In this document: positions 1 to 5,112 of the stretch, piece after piece
How the letters are laid out: the number at the start of each line of letters is the position of its first letter
Numbering within the stretch: position 1 is the stretch's first letter
NCBI GenBank assembly: GCA_947447385.1
Contig: CANFKN010000057.1
Coordinates: 1-7,563, forward strand
DNA: 7,563 bases
Source: Microbacteriaceae bacterium
GTDB lineage: Bacteria; Actinomycetota; Actinomycetes; Actinomycetales; Microbacteriaceae
Reading direction: 5' to 3'
The notes under the pieces: generated by a model
Told to the model about the DNA's origin: nothing
Seen by the model: only the letters and a program-made list of their open reading frames with translations
Databases searched by the model: none
Translations under genes and position numbers: made by a program

Positions 1-809
1 TCAACAGCGAAGCTGTGCCCGGCAAGTGCTCGGCGCACGATCAGGCTTTGGGCGTCATCAGCATCGGCAATAAGCAGCGGGTCTAGATCTGGTGTGCGAA
101 CTGGCAGAACCGAGAGGTCAGACTCGCCAGCCAAACGGCGCATCAGTTTGGTGTTAGCCACGCGCAGGTCATCTTCAAGCGTTGAAGGCTCGAGCACAAA
201 GTTAGCTGCCACTAGCAGGTTGCTGAGTTCTGGCTTGCCAAGCTCGCCAAGTTCTGCATTCAAATAGTCAAAAACTGCGATCGGCAGCAGCTCGCTCGGT
301 GACATTGCTCTGCGCGCGAGGGTTGCCGGGCTTAGCTTGACCCCATAGCAAACCTCAAAATGTTTCACTAAATACGGGTTAACCGTTGGCGGACCAACAA
401 GTTCAATCGAAAAATCATCGCCGTTTGAAACCATCGCGATTGGCCACAACAAAATTGGCATTTTCAGGTCAAAGCCGTCAGTCTCAAGGTTGGCTAAGCC
501 AGCTGCGATGAACAGGTTATCTAGGCCATACTGCTCAAGAAGTTCATGGCCTTTTGCGTGAATGCGCACCGCGGTGGCTAACGACCTTGAAAAGCTAAGG
601 GGCTCGCGAACCAGGTTCGACAGCACTGAACTGCCGGCGCCTAAAAGCTGCGAAATGCCATTTGGGTGAGCTCGACCAAGGTCGATTTGTGAGTGATGGT
701 CTGCCTCGAAATTTAGTAGCGGGTTTGAAACACCAAGGGCCTGAATCTCTTCACGCCAACGTTGCCAGCTAGCAGCAAAGACTCTTGAAGTTTCGGTAGG
801 TTCAGACAC
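1..809 (-). CDS. DUF4011-type helicase/ATPase, N-terminal part (partial)
   Basis: This gene runs off the left edge; 269 residues are readable. The start is a GTG at 809, the first start after an in-frame TAG at 821-819. No clear ribosome-binding site precedes it. The protein opens with a helical W-x2-W segment (residues 15-18), then S-N-P-L-L-N-F (28-34), A-H-P-N-G (47-51) and an L-V-R-E-P-L motif. This is the pattern I recognise from the DUF4011 domain at the N-terminus of large actinobacterial superfamily-1 (DNA2/NAM7-like) helicases. The last visible residues, A-D-D-A-Q-S-L-I-V-R-R-A-L-A-G-H-S-F-A-V, resemble the 'Q-motif' stretch just before the Walker A loop, so the ATPase core should begin just outside the window. 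The substrate is unknown; nucleic-acid unwinding is inferred from the family. It lies 28 bases after the glycosidase gene on the same strand and is probably co-transcribed with it. Confidence 0.72.
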   Translation of the reverse strand, partial: MSEPTETSRVFAASWQRWREEIQALGVSNPLLNFEADHHSQIDLGRAHPNGISQLLGAGSSVLSNLVREPLSFSRSLATAVRIHAKGHELLEQYGLDNLFIAAGLANLETDGFDLKMPILLWPIAMVSNGDDFSIELVGPPTVNPYLVKHFEVCYGVKLSPATLARRAMSPSELLPIAVFDYLNAELGELGKPELSNLLVAANFVLEPSTLEDDLRVANTKLMRRLAGESDLSVLPVRTPDLDPLLIADADDAQSLIVRRALAGHSFAV

Positions 810-837
810 ACCATAAGACTAACTTTGCGAACCTGAG

Positions 838-1857
838 TTATCGCTTAGGCACGAGACCTTTTTCAGGCAGCGAGGTGACTGGCACGGGGTCGCTTAGTGC
901 GCCAACGAATTCGCCGTCTGGGCCTTCAAAATTCTCGAAACCAATCAAAACCCAACCGTCAGGACCTTCAACCACACGAGCCGCATAAACCAAACGATCT
1001 TCAAACGCTCGAGCCTTGGCGAAGTCGATGTCGGTCAAATCACTGCCAACCGCAAACGAATAGGTGGCATCGCGCTGGCCAAAACTTGCAAGTCGCGCCG
1101 GCGATAGCTCGCGCCAACCACAGCAGAACACAACGGTTGGCACCCCGTCAATCACTTCATATTGAAAGACTTCGAGCTGCCCAAAGTCATCGGTCACCGA
1201 ACCCAACGGTGGCAATACCTGCCAAGTACGCTGATCGGTCGAAATCGCGTGACCCATCACGCCACGTGTGGCAACCGGGCCTGAGTTTGATCGGGCAGTA
1301 ACCAGCATGTGCCAGAGCGGTTCTGATTGGGCTAGGTCTGCAATGCCGGCATCCGCGTTGTATTTCTCGCCACCAATAAGTTGACCAGCCTGAGCTTTGA
1401 AAACCCAAGGGTCACGCCAAGCCTCATCGGGCCAAATGCTCGTGCCAAGAGTTTCATACCAGCGGGCATCTGCGGCAACCATCGCCTCAGTGCCGAGCTT
1501 GGTCCAGGTGAAAAGGTCTGGTGAAGTTGCAGCGCCAACGGTTTGGCGGTCGCCCCCGTCTTCGCGGCTTGTGCCGGTGTAATACATCCACCAAAGACCG
1601 TCATCGCCCTTGACTACCGAGCCAGTCCACGTGGTGTAACTGTCAAAAGCCGGTGACTCGCTAACAATCAGCGCGTCAACCACGACATTCCAGTTCACCA
1701 AATCGGTCGAAACTGCGTGGCCAACAATGGGGTGTCGGTGACGACGGTTAGGGTCGCCGAGAGCCTTGCTCGCGCTCAAATAGAACGCGTGATAGCGCTC
1801 GCCGTCAAAGACAAACCAGCTGTCCCAGATCCACTTATCAACTAATCTCAGCGCCAC
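838..1857 (-). CDS. GH32-like five-bladed beta-propeller glycoside hydrolase
   Basis: A 339-residue protein with motifs of the GH32/GH43/GH68 beta-propeller glycosidases. W-I-W-D-S-W near the N-terminus puts Asp12 at the nucleophile position. R-Y-H-A-F-Y (21-26), G-H-A-V-S-T-D-L (46-53) and T-G-S (79-81) are typical blade strands. W-R-D-P (147-150) is the conserved RDP motif. Q-L-E-V-F-Q puts Glu229 at the acid/base position, so all three catalytic carboxylates appear present. GH32 enzymes are usually 450-500 residues with a C-terminal beta-sandwich; this one is the propeller alone. There is no signal peptide, so it is probably cytoplasmic and would act on imported small saccharides, perhaps fructosides; the exact substrate cannot be read from sequence. 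The start is GTG at 1857, with GAGG five bases upstream. A LacI-type operator lies directly upstream (1873-1886), and the helicase-like gene follows after 28 bases. Confidence 0.8.
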   Translation of the reverse strand: MALRLVDKWIWDSWFVFDGERYHAFYLSASKALGDPNRRHRHPIVGHAVSTDLVNWNVVVDALIVSESPAFDSYTTWTGSVVKGDDGLWWMYYTGTSREDGGDRQTVGAATSPDLFTWTKLGTEAMVAADARWYETLGTSIWPDEAWRDPWVFKAQAGQLIGGEKYNADAGIADLAQSEPLWHMLVTARSNSGPVATRGVMGHAISTDQRTWQVLPPLGSVTDDFGQLEVFQYEVIDGVPTVVFCCGWRELSPARLASFGQRDATYSFAVGSDLTDIDFAKARAFEDRLVYAARVVEGPDGWVLIGFENFEGPDGEFVGALSDPVPVTSLPEKGLVPKR

Positions 1858-1872
1858 GTCAACCTCATTCTC

Positions 1873-1886
1873 TGCAAACGCTTACA
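1873..1886 (-). promoter_or_regulatory. LacI-family-type operator upstream of the glycosidase gene
   Basis: On the minus strand the site reads TGTAAGCGTTTGCA. It fits every position of the cre/LacI-type consensus TGWAARCGYTWNCW and has the central CG typical of LacI-family operators. It sits 15-29 bases before the GTG start of the glycosidase. A possible -10 hexamer, TAGAAT (1891-1886), touches its upstream edge, so a bound repressor would cover the expected transcription start. No regulator gene is visible in the window, so the cognate protein is unknown. In actinobacteria such sites usually belong to a local sugar repressor rather than to CcpA. Confidence 0.6.
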
Positions 1887-1978
1887 TTCTAAATCACTCG
1901 GATGCTTCGCCACTCGCGAAATTGCTTGCCGATAAACTTAGGCTATTCGAATAGCACACCTAAAGTCAGGAGAGCCAA

Positions 1979-2572
1979 TTGGAGGTTATTTACATTCTCT
2001 GGTTTGTGTCCATATTGCTAGGCGTTGGCATTGTATGGATTTTGCCTGCATATTTGGTAGGCGTTGCCGCTCGAAACAAAAGCAGAAATTTCGCCTCATT
2101 CTTCTTTCTATCGCTGCTGGTGAGCTGGATAATTATGGCCATCATCGTGGCTGCGCTTCCTTACTCAGATGCACCCGGAGCAATCCCAACGCCTCGACGC
2201 CGTTGCCCAGAGTGTGACGAATCAATCTCAGTTCGCGCCAGAGTATGCATGCATTGCCGCTCGAGTGTATTGCCAGTGATGGTCCCGACGGCAAACGACA
2301 ATGAGAAAAGCACTCGCGCCGTGAAGCGCTCCAAACAACCCGAGTATTCCAGCCAACCACAGGAATCTTTCACTCGGCCGACATTGAGCGGGCTAAGCGC
2401 CGCTGAAATTTCGGAACTGCTCACGTTCTATAGTGATGATCTCGAAGGATTCATCGACGACACTATGACTAGCGAGGACATAATCGCATGGAACAAGGCG
2501 GGTGCTCCAGATTTGGCACCTTGGATTACAAGTGGTTTGCCAAATTTTCAAGACTGGATTCGAAGAACCTAG
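1979..2572 (+). CDS. Two-helix membrane protein with zinc ribbon and C-terminal Trp repeat
   Basis: A 197-residue protein of no family I can name. Two hydrophobic segments (about 4-28 and 38-60) predict two membrane helices joined by a short basic loop (A-R-N-K-S-R-N). Next comes a zinc ribbon, C76-P-E-C79, ten residues, C90-M-H-C93, similar to UPF0547-like ribbons. A polar Ser/Gln-rich linker (about 104-138) leads to an acidic helical region. The C-terminus has Trp at 171, 182 and 193, spaced exactly 11 apart in units of the form W-x2-[AS]-G-x-P-[DN]-[LF]-x2, with a weaker unit before them. The start is TTG at 1979: AGGAGA lies five bases upstream and an in-frame stop (1961-1963) leaves no earlier start. 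It stands alone, divergent from the glycosidase and followed after 16 bases by tRNA-Arg. A role in protein-protein contact at the membrane is only a guess. Confidence 0.8.
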   Translation: MEVIYILWFVSILLGVGIVWILPAYLVGVAARNKSRNFASFFFLSLLVSWIIMAIIVAALPYSDAPGAIPTPRRRCPECDESISVRARVCMHCRSSVLPVMVPTANDNEKSTRAVKRSKQPEYSSQPQESFTRPTLSGLSAAEISELLTFYSDDLEGFIDDTMTSEDIIAWNKAGAPDLAPWITSGLPNFQDWIRRT

Positions 2573-2575
2573 ACT
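2570..2575 (+). promoter_or_regulatory. Possible -10 element of the tRNA-Arg promoter
   Basis: TAGACT fits the actinobacterial TANNNT -10 pattern. It overlaps the stop codon of the preceding gene and lies 13 bases before the tRNA, giving a start near 2582. A weak -35 candidate, TTCAAG (2547-2552), sits 17 bases upstream. The perfect TTGACA at 2575-2580 is too close to the tRNA to serve as its -35. Confidence 0.3.
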
Positions 2576-2588
2576 TGACAGTGAAAAT

Positions 2589-2664
2589 GGCTCCGTAGCT
2601 CAGTGGATAGAGCAGAGGTTTCCTAAACCTTGTGTCGTAGGTTCGATTCCTATCGGGGCCACCA
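2589..2664 (+). tRNA. tRNA-Arg (anticodon CCT), CCA encoded
   Basis: The sequence folds as a full cloverleaf of 76 bases including the encoded CCA. The acceptor arm is GGCTCCG paired with CGGGGCC (one T-G pair), with discriminator A at 2661. The D arm is GCTC/GAGC. The anticodon stem is GAGGT/ACCTT around the loop TTCCTAA, which places CCT at 2622-2624 and so reads the codon AGG. The variable loop is GTGTC. The T arm is GTAGG/CCTAT around TTCGATT. AGG is a minor arginine codon in genomes of this kind. The convergent TM2 gene ends only seven bases downstream, and I see no terminator of its own. Confidence 0.96.
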
Positions 2665-2671
2665 AGTTTTG

Positions 2672-2986
2672 CTAAGCGGTGGTAACACCCTGTGCTGCGG
2701 CAAATGCTGCGTCAGTCTGTGTCAAATAGATGATGCCTTCGATCAGGCCGATGAGCCCCGGAATCGCCGTCCAGCTGAAAACGAAATAAAGAATTCCCAT
2801 GCCGACTTTGCCGAGATAAAACTTGTGAACGCCGAGACTGCCCAGCAAGATTGCGAAGACCCCCGCAACAACGCGCGATTTGCCGGTGCCGTTTGCTGCA
2901 GGGTTGACCGCATTTGGGTGCCCACAGTTCGGGCAGAATGCAGCCTGTGCGCTGAGTTGTTTGCCGCATGCACTGCAATAAACCAT
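2672..2986 (-). CDS. Zinc-ribbon TM2 domain membrane protein
   Basis: A 104-residue protein in two parts. Residues 1-25 form a short zinc ribbon, C4-S-A-C7, ten residues, C18-P-N-C21. From about residue 36 comes a TM2 domain: K-S-R-V-V-A-G-V-F-A-I-L-L-G opens the first hydrophobic helix, and G-V-H-K-F-Y-L-G (52-59) is the family signature. A second hydrophobic stretch (about 62-89) contains I-P-G-L-I-G-L-I-E-G-I-I-Y-L, typical of TM2 proteins. The family is widespread in bacteria, but its molecular role is unknown. The start is ATG at 2986, with GAGGG six bases upstream. The gene lies 117 bases downstream of the HNH gene on the same strand, with a possible promoter of its own between them (TAAAAT at 3042-3037). 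Confidence 0.92.
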   Translation of the reverse strand: MVYCSACGKQLSAQAAFCPNCGHPNAVNPAANGTGKSRVVAGVFAILLGSLGVHKFYLGKVGMGILYFVFSWTAIPGLIGLIEGIIYLTQTDAAFAAAQGVTTA

Positions 2987-3036
2987 GGTGAACCCTCGAA
3001 TCTCAAATGTGGCAGCCCTTTTGCTCCCTTGTAGGC

Positions 3037-3042
3037 ATTTTA
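3037..3042 (-). promoter_or_regulatory. Possible -10 element for the TM2 gene
   Basis: On the minus strand TAAAAT matches five of six positions of TATAAT. It would start a transcript near 3030, giving a leader of about 44 bases. The hexamer 17 bases upstream (GTCAAA) is a poor -35, so this is a weak call. It implies that the TM2 gene can be expressed separately from the HNH gene. Confidence 0.3.
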
Positions 3043-3103
3043 GTGCTGGCCTCTGACGGTTTGACCGCCTGGCATTGTGTTGTGCGCCAGCGTGACAGTC
3101 TGA

Positions 3104-3607
3104 CTAGGCTGCGAGTGGGCGCGCTAGAAACTCATCCCATTCTGGTTCAAAACGCTCAGCGCCTCGAACGCTCCAAGATACTCCAGTTGGCATGCCAGGT
3201 GTGTAGGGCAACGACCATCCAATTTCGCTGAGAGTGCGGTCACCTTTTTTGTTGTTGCAGGTCAGGCAGCAGGCAACGAGGTTTTGCCAAGTGTCACGAC
3301 CGCCGCGAGATTTTGGCTGAACGTGATCGATGGTGTTAGCAGAGCGATTGCAGTAGGCGCATCGGTAACCATCGCGGCGCAGAACTCCCCTGCGAGAGAC
3401 CGGCACGTTGCGACTATTTGGAATGCGCACATAGCGACTGAGCAGAATGACCGATGGGCATTCATATTCGGCGGTGGCACTGCGCACCCGATATTTCGGA
3501 GCGCCTTGCAAAACTTTGGCTTTGTTATTCAAAACCAAAATGAGTGCTCGCTTGAATGAAACCACTGCTAGTGGTTCATAGCCGGCGTTTAAAACCAATG
3601 TGCGCAA
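3104..3607 (-). CDS. HNH endonuclease family protein (actinobacterial type)
   Basis: A 167-residue HNH protein of the common actinobacterial type that begins (M)-R-T-L-V-L-N-A-G-Y-E-P-L. I chose the TTG at 3607: AAAGGA lies five bases upstream and family members start at this R-T-L-V-L-N. The frame stays open to 3718, but that extra 37-codon stretch reads through an intrinsic terminator and looks untranslated. Counting from the TTG, the HNH core is R-R-D-G-Y-R-C83-A-Y-C86, then I-D94-H95-V, N109, and C113-C114-L-T-C117-N-N-K-K. This is two CxxC zinc pairs with the DH and N of the HNH fold; the third HNH residue is Asn, a common variant. A conserved N-terminal half (1-70) precedes the nuclease core. 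The biological role of this family is not established. A hairpin (3626-3644) sits just before the ribosome-binding site. Confidence 0.88.
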   Translation of the reverse strand: MRTLVLNAGYEPLAVVSFKRALILVLNNKAKVLQGAPKYRVRSATAEYECPSVILLSRYVRIPNSRNVPVSRRGVLRRDGYRCAYCNRSANTIDHVQPKSRGGRDTWQNLVACCLTCNNKKGDRTLSEIGWSLPYTPGMPTGVSWSVRGAERFEPEWDEFLARPLAA

Positions 3608-3625
3608 AAGAATCCTTTCGAAATC

Positions 3626-3644
3626 ACCCAGACGGCTTCTGGGT
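3626..3644 (-). promoter_or_regulatory. Hairpin directly upstream of the HNH ribosome-binding site
   Basis: On the minus strand ACCCAGA and TCTGGGT form a perfect 7-bp stem with loop AGCCG. It ends seven bases before the AAAGGA ribosome-binding site of the HNH gene. No T-run follows, so it is not a terminator. It may protect the 5' end of the mRNA or tune translation. Confidence 0.4.
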
Positions 3645-3670
3645 TCTCGCGTTCGCAGGTTCATCGGCAG

Positions 3671-3702
3671 AAACAAAAAAACGCCGTCAAAAATGACGGC
3701 GT
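3671..3702 (-). terminator. Rho-independent terminator, minus strand
   Basis: Read on the minus strand, ACGCCGTCA and TGACGGCGT form a perfect 9-bp stem around a TTTT loop (3702-3681), followed directly by TTTTTTGTTT (3680-3671). The T-run is present only for minus-strand transcription. It would end transcripts coming from the NlpC/P60 gene or from an RNA starting in the gap at 3703-3952. It lies inside the upstream open part of the HNH frame, which argues that the HNH mRNA starts downstream of it. Confidence 0.85.
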
Positions 3703-3952
3703 GATTAGATAGCTGCAAATTGGCATTGTTGTTGAAAATGACGCAACTGATAAACGTGCTTGGATTGCACGCCCTTCTTTTGAAACTTTTGCATCACTAG
3801 CGACTCGCTTCTTAGCCAATAACGATTACTGCTTATTTGTAGGCTAACCCTCTGCATTTAAAAAGACACGATAAAACGCCAAATAAAAGGTTACGAAAAG
3901 GTTGAGATTTTGTTACCAGGGCTCAGAAAAGCCTCTGTCGCAGCTGCAGAAA

Positions 3953-4873
3953 CTAGTTCTTCGGCTTGATTCGCAAGAAGAAAACGTTTGGCGTGAAGAT
4001 TGGAGCGAGCTTCACAGTGTCACCTGTGCGAGGCGCGTGATAGAAGTTGCCGTTGCCCGCATAAATGCCGTCGTGGCTGTAGTCATTCAAAATCACAATG
4101 TCGCCAGGCAATGCGTCTTCGCGACGAACCACGATGCCAGCCAGTGCTTGACCACGAACCGTGTGAGGTAAGTCAACACCAAACTGAGAGAACACGAAGC
4201 GAACATAACCAGAGCAGTCGAAGCCTGAAGGGTTCTCGCCGCCAAAAACATAGGGCGTGCCAACGTACTTAGCCGCAACGCCCAAGAGCGAAGCACCACT
4301 GATCTTGCTATAAGGAGGGTTTGAAACATAGTCGGCAGCACTTGGGCCGTTATAGAGGCGGTAGTTGTTGAGTGCATACTGCTGAATCAGCGCCTGAGCG
4401 GCTTTGATCGAATAGTTACCGCGACTAATGTCGGCACTTGAGACGCCAGAGATGCTCAGCAACTGCTGAGTCAGAATCGCCAGTTCGCTGTTGTTGTTAA
4501 CCGCAAACTTCGACATCGAAGCAACGGCGGGGTCCATTGCATAAGCCGGCAGTGAAGCGGTTGCAACTAAACCAGCAGCAAAAGAAAAGATAGTGAAAAC
4601 GCGAAATGGGCGGTGATCGACCAAACGTTTGCGACGCAGCGGGTTTCGAATCAAGAACTGTGCTGTGCGAACCGGAACACCAGCCTCAACGGTCACATCA
4701 AATTTTGCAGCCTTGCGCAATGCACGTTCGGCGCGCTTCTCGGCTTTTAGGGCTTTCTTGGCATCACGAGAACGTTCGGCAGCCAACACTGAGCGTCGGC
4801 TGCGCAGCTCGAAAGACTCGAGTGCACTAACTTCGACGTCGGCCCTGTGACGACCACTGCCTTTTTGCTTCAA
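3953..4873 (-). CDS. NlpC/P60 (C40) cell-wall peptidase with long basic N-terminus
   Basis: A 306-residue protein with a C-terminal NlpC/P60 domain (about 193-303). The catalytic Cys220 lies in G-F-D-C-S-G-Y-V-R-F-V-F, His268 in S-H-D-G-I-Y-A-G, and the third polar residue is probably His279 in F-Y-H-A-P-R. The P-Y-V-F-G-G-E motif before the Cys is typical. Such enzymes cut D-Glu to diaminoacyl bonds in peptidoglycan stem peptides. A hydrophobic segment (about 91-112) ending in L-P-A-Y-A could be a signal peptide or an anchor; either way the catalytic part is outside the membrane. It is preceded by about 90 mostly charged residues, including an Ala/Lys/Arg helix (about 30-57), unusually long for a signal n-region. 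Residues 113-190 match nothing I know. The start is TTG at 4873, with GGAGG seven bases upstream. The gene lies 239 bases downstream of dtxR on the same strand. Confidence 0.88.
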   Translation of the reverse strand: MKQKGSGRHRADVEVSALESFELRSRRSVLAAERSRDAKKALKAEKRAERALRKAAKFDVTVEAGVPVRTAQFLIRNPLRRKRLVDHRPFRVFTIFSFAAGLVATASLPAYAMDPAVASMSKFAVNNNSELAILTQQLLSISGVSSADISRGNYSIKAAQALIQQYALNNYRLYNGPSAADYVSNPPYSKISGASLLGVAAKYVGTPYVFGGENPSGFDCSGYVRFVFSQFGVDLPHTVRGQALAGIVVRREDALPGDIVILNDYSHDGIYAGNGNFYHAPRTGDTVKLAPIFTPNVFFLRIKPKN

Positions 4874-4892
4874 GCCAAAACCTCCAAAGTTT

Positions 4893-4906
4893 GCCGCAAC
4901 TGCGGC
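4893..4906 (-). promoter_or_regulatory. Hairpin directly upstream of the NlpC/P60 ribosome-binding site
   Basis: On the minus strand GCCGCAGTTGCGGC is an inverted repeat with 6-bp arms that would fold as GCCGC/GCGGC around a 4-base loop. It ends seven bases before the GGAGG ribosome-binding site, the same placement as the hairpin before the HNH gene. The rest of the 239-base spacer (4874-5112) has another small inverted repeat (5042-5058, GAGTTT/AAACTC) and no promoter I would trust. Confidence 0.35.
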
Positions 4907-5112
4907 CCCACAACGAAACTAACCGTTCTAAAAACTCGACTGTGGGCAAAAGAAACCATCGAATTCGATTGCAGGCTGGGTTTACAGCGCGCAACAGACA
5001 ACAGTTTATCAAACCGTTGCAATTAATTCATTCCGAGGCTCGAGTTTCAGGCAAACTCCAGCTGAAAAAACACTATTAACCGAAGCTCGCGAACCTGAGG
5101 CTGCGCCCCAGA

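Larger units (their letters stand above)
3608..3952. other. AT-rich intergenic region between the HNH and NlpC/P60 genes
   Basis: This stretch of 345 bases has no convincing gene and is visibly richer in A+T than its neighbours. On the minus strand, from the NlpC/P60 stop onward, it holds a 5-bp hairpin (3755-3771, arms CGTGC/GCACG) and then a strong intrinsic terminator (3671-3702). It also holds an IdeR-box core fragment, GGTTAGCCTA (minus strand, 3849-3840). A 7-bp hairpin (3626-3644) lies just before the HNH ribosome-binding site. A 50-codon frame (3857-3705, minus) ends just before the terminator, but it lacks a ribosome-binding site and uses AGA, AGG and ATA codons, so I do not call it a gene. 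Confidence 0.6.

Noticed and set aside
897..1301. A 134-codon plus-strand frame opposite the glycosidase
   Set aside because: It is antisense to a gene with intact catalytic motifs, and its composition (Arg, Gln, Pro, His) is that of a shadow frame.
1935..1955. An IdeR-box-like core, CTTAGGCTA, near the zinc-ribbon gene
   Set aside because: It matches only about 12 of 19 positions of the consensus and lacks the second arm.
2575..2580. A perfect TTGACA just before the tRNA
   Set aside because: It is only eight bases from the tRNA, so a -10 would fall inside the tRNA; it cannot be the promoter of that gene.
2630..3034. A 134-codon plus-strand frame spanning the tRNA end and the TM2 gene
   Set aside because: It starts inside the tRNA and runs antisense to a well-supported TM2 protein.
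3069..3090. An inverted repeat CTGGC/GCCAG between the HNH and TM2 genes as a terminator
   Set aside because: The stem is only 5 bp with a 12-base loop, and no T-run follows on either strand.
3705..3857. A 50-codon minus-strand frame ending three bases before the intrinsic terminator
   Set aside because: The position is suggestive, but there is no ribosome-binding site, the codons include AGG, AGA and ATA and many Gln, unlike the neighbours, and the protein matches nothing I know. Conservation across relatives would be needed to revive it.
827..5099. An 11-base repeat, GCGAACCTGAG, at 827-837 and 5089-5099, each just after a minus-strand stop codon
   Set aside because: Several 11-base matches are expected by chance in a window of this length, and neither copy forms a terminator.
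4874..5112. A c-di-AMP (ydaO-type) riboswitch before the NlpC/P60 gene, as seen with some actinobacterial wall hydrolases
   Set aside because: I looked for the conserved riboswitch core sequences and did not find them; only small unrelated inverted repeats are present.
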